DNA of 16,567 bases from positions 1 to 16,567 of the forward strand of contig CAAFWV010000028.1 in assembly GCA_900766815.1 (NCBI GenBank), read 5' to 3'. The notes under the pieces were generated by a model. That model was not told the DNA's origin. It searched no databases and was given only the letters and a program-made list of their open reading frames with translations. The position numbers and the translations under genes are program-made. Of this stretch, positions 7,669-14,295 are shown piece by piece. This DNA is from Lachnospiraceae bacterium (GTDB lineage Bacteria; Bacillota; Clostridia; Lachnospirales; Lachnospiraceae). Each line of letters opens with the position of its first letter. Within the stretch, counting starts at the first letter, position 1.

Positions 7669-7803
7669 GCCAGTTTATTTCGCCGAATTTTCTCTTTTGT
7701 TTTCGCATTTCACTACTATTTTTATCTATAGCTTTGTTTATTTTGTACAAAACTCACGTTCGACTTTTGCACCTGTTTTTTCGCCAAATGTATAATGACG
7801 CTT

Positions 7804-7873
7804 GTGCATAAAGTGGATAAGTGCGTGAATAAGTCACTATTTTGGCTTTGTGCACTGTATAAAATGTGGATAA
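7804..7873 (+). promoter_or_regulatory. Cluster of DnaA-box-like sites
   Basis: Read on the plus strand, four copies of a TGTGNATAA-like 9-mer lie in the same orientation. They are TGTGCATAA (7804-7812, fits TTATNCACA), AGTGGATAA (7812-7820, one mismatch), CGTGAATAA (7824-7832, one mismatch) and TGTGGATAA (7865-7873, exact reverse complement of TTATCCACA). A TATAAT lies just before them at 7791-7796, but a convincing -35 is absent. No coding sequence was seen in this spacer. DnaA binding is an inference. Confidence 0.45.
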
Positions 7874-7934
7874 CTGCCAAATATTCGCTTTTCATAGACT
7901 TTAACAGTCAACCACTTATTTGTTAGAATTGCAC

Positions 7935-7963
7935 AAAAAGAGGACTCACATTCGAGTCCTCTT
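7935..7963 (-). terminator. Rho-independent terminator of the NlpC/P60 gene
   Basis: A perfect 10 bp stem (7938-7947 with 7954-7963, arms AAGAGGACTC and GAGTCCTCTT) closes a 6 nt loop. On the minus strand it runs into TTTTT at 7935-7939, partly shared with the stem. It lies 14 nt after the stop of the upstream cell-wall hydrolase gene. Confidence 0.9.
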
Positions 7964-7977
7964 AAGAAAATCAATAT

Positions 7978-9240
7978 TTAGAATATTCTTCTTACACAGA
8001 TTGGATTTCTGTAAGTAGCATTTGATACGATGATACCGGTCTTCGCAGTCGATGCATGAACAATCTGTCCGTTACCGATATAGATTGCCACGTGGCCTGA
8101 GTAGCATACAATATCACCCGGCTGTGCATTGGCCAGACCACCTACATCATAACCCACACTTCTGTCAGCTGATGAGCTGTGTGGAAGTGATACACCGAAG
8201 TTCTTATATACACTCATGACAAAGCCTGAACAATCTGCACCATTGGTAAGTGAAGTACCACCATATACATAAGGATTGCCGACAAACTGAAGACCGTAGT
8301 TGGCAACCGCAACACCGGTTCCGCTTCCCGATACGGAATATATCGGATTGGCAGGGCTGTAATTGCTTGTGCCGTTAGCCGCCTCAGCTCTCCTAGCTGC
8401 CGCATTAGCCTTGTCTCTCTCTGCCTTCTCCTTGGCAAGTCTGGCTTCCTCTTCTTCCTTGCTCTCTGCCTTCACGAATTCCGTATGAAGATCTACGAAT
8501 TCGGTAGATACGTATCCGAAGCCTTCCTCGATATCAACCTTAACCCAGCCCTCAAGCTCTTCTGTTACGATAAGCTCATCATCAATAGGAACAAGTCCTA
8601 GAACCGATGACTCTGTGCTGGCTTCCTCTCTAACCTTAAGTGTAGTCGTATTAACTCTTGCCATAAGGGTTCCGACCTCTTTGGCGATATCGACTGCTTC
8701 CTGTCCCGTAACACAGTATTCAGCCTTGACGTAGCCCTTACAGTTACCTGATTCTATCAGATACCAGCCATTGGTCTCCTCGATGAAGTTACCCACCGAA
8801 TCATCATACAGCTTGCCGACTATATTACCTTCATTCTCATCAGGATAATCTCTTACATTAACGTAATCATTAACCTGAGCAATAACGAGGTTGGAGAAAT
8901 GCTCTCTTACCTCTCTTGATATCTCGCTCTCTTCCACCTCTGCCACAGGCTCAACTACTTCCTTATCAAAATGAATGGTTTCATCAACTACCTGTTTGTT
9001 GGTATTCTCTGCGATAATGCTAACCGTCTCGGTTGTCTCATCCTCAACGTCCTTCACCACAGTCTCAACCTGGCTCTTAACCTCGGCTATCGACATTCCG
9101 CCTTCAACAGTCTGTGCAAAGCCTGCTGTAGGCATCAGGCTCGATAAGCTTGTCGCCTGAGCTGTCATAGGACTGATAAGAATACCACCGGCGATACATA
9201 CGCCCAGTGCAGACAGCGATAAAAGTCTGCTTTTGTTCAT
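7978..9240 (-). CDS. Secreted SH3b-NlpC/P60 peptidoglycan endopeptidase
   Basis: This 420-residue exported protein begins with a signal peptide: MNKSR, a hydrophobic core, and a likely cleavage after AQA at residue 29. Two bacterial SH3 domains follow at about 119-178 (VNVRDYPDENEGNIVG ... GYVKAEYC) and 192-251 (LKVREEASTESSVLG ... GYVSTEFV). A charged E/K/A/R helix (257-288) leads to the C-terminal NlpC/P60 domain (305-420). The catalytic Cys337 is in GADCSGF, His383 in GHVAIYIG and His395 in IVHAST. Such enzymes cleave the D-Glu to diamino acid bond in wall stem peptides and act in growth or daughter-cell separation. The ATG at 9240 has AAGGA 5 nt upstream. It has its own promoter inside the 3' end of hemW and its own terminator. 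Substrate is inferred from the family. Confidence 0.94.
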   Translation of the reverse strand: MNKSRLLSLSALGVCIAGGILISPMTAQATSLSSLMPTAGFAQTVEGGMSIAEVKSQVETVVKDVEDETTETVSIIAENTNKQVVDETIHFDKEVVEPVAEVEESEISREVREHFSNLVIAQVNDYVNVRDYPDENEGNIVGKLYDDSVGNFIEETNGWYLIESGNCKGYVKAEYCVTGQEAVDIAKEVGTLMARVNTTTLKVREEASTESSVLGLVPIDDELIVTEELEGWVKVDIEEGFGYVSTEFVDLHTEFVKAESKEEEEARLAKEKAERDKANAAARRAEAANGTSNYSPANPIYSVSGSGTGVAVANYGLQFVGNPYVYGGTSLTNGADCSGFVMSVYKNFGVSLPHSSSADRSVGYDVGGLANAQPGDIVCYSGHVAIYIGNGQIVHASTAKTGIIVSNATYRNPICVRRIF

Positions 9241-9267
9241 AATAATCCTTCAAAAAAATTAACATTT

Positions 9268-9284
9268 GTTACATTTCCTTAACA
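9268..9284 (-). promoter_or_regulatory. WalR-type box overlapping the NlpC/P60 promoter start site
   Basis: On the minus strand TGTTAA-GGAAA-TGTAAC fits the WalR consensus TGTWAH-N5-TGTWAH at every position. It begins directly after the -10 box and covers the predicted start site near 9278. A further TGTTAA lies 3 nt downstream. The region also forms an AT-rich inverted repeat (9264-9271 with 9280-9287) followed by a T-run (minus strand, 9252-9258), so it could instead be a weak hemW terminator. WalR binding is inferred from the motif plus the target type. Confidence 0.5.
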
Positions 9285-9313
9285 AATATATCACTTTATG
9301 TAATCCTTGTCAA
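9285..9313 (-). promoter_or_regulatory. Consensus promoter of the NlpC/P60 gene
   Basis: A perfect -35 TTGACA (9308-9313) and TATATT -10 (9285-9290) are spaced by exactly 17 nt on the minus strand, with TGA before the -10. Its -35 lies within the last codons of hemW and its spacer includes the hemW stop codon. The predicted leader is about 38 nt. Confidence 0.82.
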
Positions 9314-10532
9314 ATAAGAAGAAGCTAAGGACGTAATTACTTACATCTATTCCATATTTGGTAAGCTTAAGTCTGTCTCCGTCCTCTTCTATCAGTCCTT
9401 CACCTGTCAGTTCCTTTATGACATCTCCATAGTAATATTCAATACCGTTACCGAAGCATGATAAGAACTCCGACTTACTGATGCCTCTCATGAGTCTGAG
9501 TCCGGTTATCATGAATTCTTCAATATTGTCTATCTCAGTCAACCCAATCTCTTCAATGTGTTTACATACGCCTTTCTCACAGATATCACATATATATTCA
9601 TCAATATCATCCTCATTCCTATATCTTACATTATTAATATACGAAGAGGCTCCGAGGCCAAAGCCCGCATACTCGCCGCCTGTCCAGTAGGTCGTATTAT
9701 GCCTGCATTCATATCCGTCCCTTGCATAATTGGATATCTCATATCTGTGGTACCCGTTCTCCCCAAGTATCTCTTCTGTCAGATAATACATCCTGCGTTC
9801 ATCTTCTTCATCGGGGAGATTCGGATAATCATTCGCCTTAGGACCTTCTTTTGGACACCGGTCTGCCACACTACGACAGACTCCTTTGACCGAGCCGGCT
9901 GCATCGTCAGGCCCGACACTTATGTCATCTCCGTAAATACTGTAGAATGGTGTATTCTCCTCTATAATCAGGCTATAGGCTGACACATGCTCCGGTTCTA
10001 AGCTGACCACCTTAGTCAGTGTATCAAGATATGACTCGACACTCTGTCCGGGCAGGGCACTCATAATATCTATATTAATATTATCAAAGCCCGCCTCCCT
10101 TGCCAGCCTGTAGCAATCAAGAAAGTCCGCATAGCTGTGTATCCTGCCAAGCAGCCTAAGCTCTGAGTCACTGCACGACTGAAGTCCGATACTCAGTCTG
10201 TTAATTCCAAGCTCTCTTATTCTATTCAGCTTATTCCGGCTTACCGTCCCGGGATTGCATTCCATGGTAATCTCCGCATCTATTGCTAAACGGAAGTGCT
10301 CCTTAAGCGCAGCCATAATCTTCTCTATTTCTTCACACGACAAAATGGAGGGTGTACCGCCTCCAAAGAAGACGGTAGCAACCTCCATATCCTTGTGATT
10401 GAAATTATTTATTTCACGTACCAGTGCATCCACATATCTGTCTCTCACTTCCTCCTTGCATGGAAAAGAGAGAAAATCGCAATAATTGCACTTTTGCACG
10501 CAAAAGGGTATATGAATATATATACCAATCAT
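9291..10532 (-). CDS. hemW: Radical SAM heme chaperone HemW-like protein with an insertion
   Basis: This 413-residue protein starts MIGIYIHIPF and carries the radical-SAM cluster motif at Cys11, Cys15 and Cys18 (CVQKCNYCDF), the SAM-binding FFGGGTPS (55-62), ECNPGT (91-96), YEISNYA and HNTTYW. HemW proteins were long annotated as oxygen-independent coproporphyrinogen III oxidase but are now viewed as heme chaperones; the second-SAM site of true HemN is not evident. The ATG at 10532 has AAAGG 8 nt upstream. Between YGDD (to residue 203) and LPDEEDERRMYY (from 239) there are about 35 residues that the usual protein lacks, giving a length above the typical 370-390. The gene follows lepA by 69 nt with no clear terminator between, a common Firmicutes pairing. 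Confidence 0.93.
   Translation of the reverse strand: MIGIYIHIPFCVQKCNYCDFLSFPCKEEVRDRYVDALVREINNFNHKDMEVATVFFGGGTPSILSCEEIEKIMAALKEHFRLAIDAEITMECNPGTVSRNKLNRIRELGINRLSIGLQSCSDSELRLLGRIHSYADFLDCYRLAREAGFDNINIDIMSALPGQSVESYLDTLTKVVSLEPEHVSAYSLIIEENTPFYSIYGDDISVGPDDAAGSVKGVCRSVADRCPKEGPKANDYPNLPDEEDERRMYYLTEEILGENGYHRYEISNYARDGYECRHNTTYWTGGEYAGFGLGASSYINNVRYRNEDDIDEYICDICEKGVCKHIEEIGLTEIDNIEEFMITGLRLMRGISKSEFLSCFGNGIEYYYGDVIKELTGEGLIEEDGDRLKLTKYGIDVSNYVLSFFLFDKDYIK
9819..9923 (-). repeat. Possible inserted palindromic element inside hemW
   Basis: This stretch encodes about residues 204-238 of HemW, absent from the family layout I know, and keeps the reading frame. Its core (9853-9884, residues GVCRSVADRCP) can fold on the transcribed strand: GTCTGTC pairs with GGCAGAC (9881-9875 with 9867-9861, one G-U), and GGA pairs with TCC outside a 5 nt bulge. 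Two extra cysteines (219 and 226) fall in the loop region. An in-frame palindromic element of the Rickettsia RPE kind is one reading; lineage-specific loop growth is the other. No second copy was seen in the window. Confidence 0.4.
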
Positions 10533-10601
10533 AAATCTAACCTTTAAACAAACCGCAACTGCTCAGTAATATATTCACCTAAACATTGCAGGAAATTATG
10601 C

Positions 10602-12407
10602 TTATTCACTGTCCAGCTTAAGTACTGACATGAAGGCACTCTGAGGGATGGTAACCGTACCAATCTGACGCATCCTCTTCTTACCTTCCTTCTGCTTCTC
10701 TAAGAGCTTCTTCTTACGGGTGATGTCTCCGCCGTAGCACTTGGCAAGAACGTCCTTGCGCATGGCCTTAACAGTCTCTCTTGCTATGACCTTGCCGCCG
10801 ATTGCCGCCTGAATGGGAATCTCGAAGAGATGTCTCGGTATCTCATCCTTCAGCTTCTCACACATCTTGCGGCCTCTCTCATAGGCCGAATCCTTATGAA
10901 CTATGAAGGACAGGGCATCCACCTCCTCACGGTTAATAAGAATATCCAGCTTCACAAGCTCACTTCTCTCATAGCCCTTAAGCTCATAATCAAAGGAGGC
11001 ATAGCCTCTGGACCTGCTCTTTAAGGCATCAAAGAAGTCATATATTATCTCATTGAGCGGAAGCTCGTACTTAAGAATGACCCTGGTCGAGGTAGTATAT
11101 TCCATATCTATATGCTTACCGCGTCGTTCCTGGCACAGCTTCATTATGGCACCAACATATTCAGTGGTCACCATAATCTCCGCATTCACCACAGGCTCCT
11201 CCATGTAGTCTATCTCCGAAGGGTCCGGCATATTGGTAGGATTGGTAAGCTCTATCATGGTGCCGTCGCTCTTCCATACATGGTAGATTACGCCCGGAGC
11301 TGTTGTTACAAGGTCAAGATTATATTCTCTCTCCAGTCTCTCCTGGATAATCTCAAGATGAAGAAGACCAAGGAAGCCGCATCTGAATCCAAAGCCCAGG
11401 GCAACCGAGGTCTCCGGCTCGAAGAAGAGCGAAGCATCATTTAATTTAAGCTTCTCAAGCGCATCCCTAAGGTCAGGGTAGTGTGCTCCGTCAGCAGGAT
11501 ACAGACCGCAGTATACCATTGACTGTACCCTTTTATATCCGGGCAGAGCCTCTGCACACGGGGTTGCAGCCAGCGTAACCGTATCACCGACTGTGGTATC
11601 GCTTACGGTCTTAATTGATGCAGTGATATATCCAACCATGCCTGCAGTAAGCTCATCACAGGGGATGAACTGACCCGGACCGAAGGTTCCAACCTCTACA
11701 ACATCTGCTTCCGCACCTGTTGCCATCATTCTTATTCTGGTACCCTTGGATACCTTACCGTCGAAGAGTCTGCAGAAGATGATTACTCCTCTGTAGCTGT
11801 CATATAACGAATCAAAGATCAGAGCCTTAAGAGGACTATTCTCATCTCCTGTAGGCGCCGGAATCTTATGAACTATTGCTTCAAGTACATCCTCGATTCC
11901 AATTCCGTTCTTGGCAGAGATTAATGGAGCATCTTTAGCCTCAATACCGATTACATCCTCTATCTCATCTATTACCTTCTCAGGCTCCGCACTCGGCAGA
12001 TCTATCTTATTGATTACCGGGAATATCTCCAGGTCATGATCCAGTGCCAGATATACATTGGCTAAGGTCTGAGCTTCTATTCCCTGTGCCGCGTCCACTA
12101 CAAGAATGGCTCCGTCACAGGCAGCCAGCGCTCTGCTTACCTCATAATTAAAGTCTACATGACCGGGAGTATCAATGAGATTGAGGATATATTCTTCTCC
12201 ATCCTTGGCCTTATATACCGTTCTTACGGTCTGAGCCTTGATAGTGATGCCTCGCTCCCTCTCAATATCCATATTGTCCAGTACCTGCTCCTGCATCTCC
12301 CTCTCAGTGAGCAGACCTGTCTTCTCGATAATTCTGTCTGCAAGTGTGCTCTTACCGTGGTCGATATGAGCCACTATACAGAAGTTTCTTATCTTACTCT
12401 GATCCAT
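10602..12407 (-). CDS. lepA: Elongation factor 4 (LepA), translational GTPase
   Basis: This 601-residue protein matches the usual LepA length of about 600. The GTPase motifs are G1 AHIDHGKST (13-21), switch I NMDIERERGITIKAQ, G3 DTPGHVDF (79-86, with His83) and G4 NKID (133-136). The LepA-specific C-terminal domain is intact and ends around KKLLEKQKEGKKRMRQIG, TVTIPQSAFMSVLKLD. It acts on ribosomes in the cytoplasm, with proposed roles in 30S assembly and elongation under stress. The ATG at 12407 has AAGGAG 10 nt and a second AAGG 5 nt upstream. It lies 40 nt after the TPM gene and before hemW in the same probable transcript. Confidence 0.98.
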   Translation of the reverse strand: MDQSKIRNFCIVAHIDHGKSTLADRIIEKTGLLTEREMQEQVLDNMDIERERGITIKAQTVRTVYKAKDGEEYILNLIDTPGHVDFNYEVSRALAACDGAILVVDAAQGIEAQTLANVYLALDHDLEIFPVINKIDLPSAEPEKVIDEIEDVIGIEAKDAPLISAKNGIGIEDVLEAIVHKIPAPTGDENSPLKALIFDSLYDSYRGVIIFCRLFDGKVSKGTRIRMMATGAEADVVEVGTFGPGQFIPCDELTAGMVGYITASIKTVSDTTVGDTVTLAATPCAEALPGYKRVQSMVYCGLYPADGAHYPDLRDALEKLKLNDASLFFEPETSVALGFGFRCGFLGLLHLEIIQERLEREYNLDLVTTAPGVIYHVWKSDGTMIELTNPTNMPDPSEIDYMEEPVVNAEIMVTTEYVGAIMKLCQERRGKHIDMEYTTSTRVILKYELPLNEIIYDFFDALKSRSRGYASFDYELKGYERSELVKLDILINREEVDALSFIVHKDSAYERGRKMCEKLKDEIPRHLFEIPIQAAIGGKVIARETVKAMRKDVLAKCYGGDITRKKKLLEKQKEGKKRMRQIGTVTIPQSAFMSVLKLDSE

Positions 12408-12429
12408 TAATACCTTACTCCTTCATATT

Positions 12430-12448
12430 AATGTCGGTATACGACATT
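12430..12448 (-). other. Small hairpin before lepA
   Basis: AATGTCG (12430-12436) pairs with CGACATT (12442-12448) around a 5 nt loop, between the end of the TPM gene and the lepA ribosome site. No T-run follows on the minus strand, so it is not a terminator. It may mark an RNA processing site or be incidental. Confidence 0.3.
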
Positions 12449-13269
12449 TATCTGCTGTGGCCACCGCCACCATGGCTTCCGCCACCACCTCCGCCGCCGG
12501 AGCCGCCGGAGCTGCTCTGAATCTTAACCTTGGATACAGTCTTGTTCCTGAAGGTATCGGACTTGATTCTGAAATCAACCTCTCCGTCCTTAACATAGGT
12601 GCAGGCCTGAACGGTAACCTTACCAAGCTTACTGTTCCAGTTAAGTGCAATATATATGGCAGAAACAACCAATGCAATAATAAATACTATTCCTACTCCA
12701 AATGGAGGATTAAAGGGACGTGCTTCATTGGCAAGCTCAACAACAATCTTATAATACTGCTCGTATGGGTCCGCATCATCTGATGGAATCTCATCAAGAA
12801 TATTGAGAATCTCCGTACATTCCGAATCGGTGAGTCTGTCGCGCAGACCGTCTTCGGTAGTCGATACCCAACTGTGAATCTTACCGTCTCCGCCTCTGCT
12901 CCAGTTATCAACGAATACTATAGCCTCTGTTCCCGGTCCGTGATATCCCATCTGCATATCTTCCGTGAATAGGTCCGCATATTCTCTTACTGCACTCGCA
13001 TAACCAAGCTCAGGCTCATCAAGAGTCACTATTGCAATATCTGCGCAGGCTCTTACGCTCATCTCATCTATAAGTGCCTGAAGAGCAGCCTCTTCGCTGT
13101 CTGTAAGCTTATCTGCCATATCATATACAGCAACACTGTTGTCGAAGGCATCATTGCTTCTTACGGGATTAATATCATCCTTCTTGGTTACATACGTAGT
13201 TACACCCACAATGACTGTCAGGAGTGTAATGATTAACGGTATCGTGAAATACTTAAAATACTTTTCCAT
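12448..13269 (-). CDS. TPM-domain membrane protein with Gly/His-rich tail
   Basis: This is a 273-residue protein of unknown exact role. An N-terminal membrane segment (about 8-27) is followed by a TPM domain (about 48-182: VYDMADKLTDSEEAALQALIDEM, ADIAIVTLDEP, YADLFTEDMQMGYHGPGTEAIVFVD), a second membrane segment (191-209, GVGIVFIIALVVSAIYIAL) and a C-terminal domain ending in a Gly/Ser/His run (from about 252). This is the YgcG-like layout in which the TPM domain lies outside the membrane. TPM domains have been tied to photosystem II repair and acid phosphatase activity in plants; bacterial roles are unclear. I chose the ATG at 13269 since AGGAGG lies 6 nt upstream; the ATG at 13293 overlaps the previous gene. 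The gap to the zinc-ribbon gene is 10 nt, so the two are probably co-translated and may work together. Confidence 0.88.
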   Translation of the reverse strand: MEKYFKYFTIPLIITLLTVIVGVTTYVTKKDDINPVRSNDAFDNSVAVYDMADKLTDSEEAALQALIDEMSVRACADIAIVTLDEPELGYASAVREYADLFTEDMQMGYHGPGTEAIVFVDNWSRGGDGKIHSWVSTTEDGLRDRLTDSECTEILNILDEIPSDDADPYEQYYKIVVELANEARPFNPPFGVGIVFIIALVVSAIYIALNWNSKLGKVTVQACTYVKDGEVDFRIKSDTFRNKTVSKVKIQSSSGGSGGGGGGGSHGGGGHSR

Positions 13270-13279
13270 ACTCCCCCTC

Positions 13280-14272
13280 CTATACAAATGCAAGTGCCAG
13301 ACGAATCATCAGTCCGATAATGCTGACTATGGCGAACACCGTTGCTCCGTATGCCACTACCTGTCCTGTAGCCACCGGAGTCCTGCCGACAACCTTACCG
13401 GTCTGCCCGTTGACATGGAACTTGTAATCCTTGCCCTGATAAGAGTATACATACTCCCACACGGGAAGCAGTGCATAGTGAGCCTTTTTCTTACTCATGC
13501 TCACATTCATGCTGTTTTGCTTCACGGACGAATACCCTGAGATACTCTGATTAATCAATGTATCAACGGCACTCTTAATCTTGACCTTTGCTCTGTCCTC
13601 AAGCTGACCCTCAGGCTTATTGTATATCTCACCGTAAAAGCCCGACATAAGCTTATCCTCGAAGCCCCTAAGCTCCTTGTAGTTATAGGGCTCCAGCAGG
13701 TCCATATAGTCATCTTCCATATAATCCGACGCATCCACGGGAACCATGTCGAAATCCGTCTCCATCTTCCTTCTTATATCGTAATAAGAGGTCTCGGTAT
13801 ATCTGTACCCACCCGAAGACCAGCTTCTGACCTTGGTACCTGTTCCGTAATAATCCGTATCTGTGTCATAGTCATACATGAAAAATGGCACATAGGTTCC
13901 TTCGATTTTGTTTAATGAAGCCTTACTAAGGAAAGTTAGCGGAGTGAATATTCTGTTCTTGAATTCATCCTTAAGGAAGGCAATCGCCTCCTGCTTGCTG
14001 ACCTTAAACGGCAATATGAGCTCAGGCTCATACTCTCCCTCCACTCTCTCATCAAGTACTGCATAGGTACCGCAGTTGGGGCACTTGGTAGCCGATGTGA
14101 AGGTGCTTATAGCTCCCTCCATAGGCGCTCCACAGTTTCCACAGGTCGTCATATACTCAGTACTTAATACCTTATCCTCACTGTCAAGGCTCTCACAATG
14201 AGGACAGCACAAGGTCCCCCTGTCGGGATCATATACAATGTTGCCACCACAATTCTTACATTTAAAAATCAT
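13280..14272 (-). CDS. Zinc-ribbon protein with C-terminal membrane anchor, unknown function
   Basis: This 330-residue protein has two cysteine-based zinc ribbons near its N-terminus: Cys5/Cys8 with Cys23/Cys26 and Cys44/Cys47 with Cys64/Cys67, all CxxC pairs. A long middle domain follows, with an aromatic patch (YDYDTDTDYYGTGTK and SGGYRYTETSYYD) and a conserved-looking LLPVWEYVYSYQGKDYKFHV segment (268-287) then NGQTGKVVGRTPV. One hydrophobic segment (about 305-329) ends the protein. Such proteins are often labelled TFIIB-type zinc ribbon, or mislabelled as helicase because of the cysteine pattern; there is no helicase or ATPase motif here. The ATG at 14272 has GGAGG 5 nt upstream. It lies 23 nt after argS and 10 nt before the TPM gene. 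Function not known. Confidence 0.85.
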   Translation of the reverse strand: MIFKCKNCGGNIVYDPDRGTLCCPHCESLDSEDKVLSTEYMTTCGNCGAPMEGAISTFTSATKCPNCGTYAVLDERVEGEYEPELILPFKVSKQEAIAFLKDEFKNRIFTPLTFLSKASLNKIEGTYVPFFMYDYDTDTDYYGTGTKVRSWSSGGYRYTETSYYDIRRKMETDFDMVPVDASDYMEDDYMDLLEPYNYKELRGFEDKLMSGFYGEIYNKPEGQLEDRAKVKIKSAVDTLINQSISGYSSVKQNSMNVSMSKKKAHYALLPVWEYVYSYQGKDYKFHVNGQTGKVVGRTPVATGQVVAYGATVFAIVSIIGLMIRLALAFV

Positions 14273-14295
14273 GTGATCCTCCCTCTTTTTCCAAC

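Noticed and set aside
7559..7977. Chromosomal replication origin
   Set aside because: Only DnaA-like boxes are seen; there is no dnaA, dnaN or rpmH, and no clear unwinding element next to them.
9558..9983. Plus-strand reading frame of 141 codons antisense to hemW
   Set aside because: It has no recognisable motif or ribosome site and lies fully inside a conserved gene; it is a shadow frame.
13270..13293. Earlier start of the TPM gene at 13293
   Set aside because: It overlaps the zinc-ribbon gene stop; AGGAGG supports the ATG at 13269.
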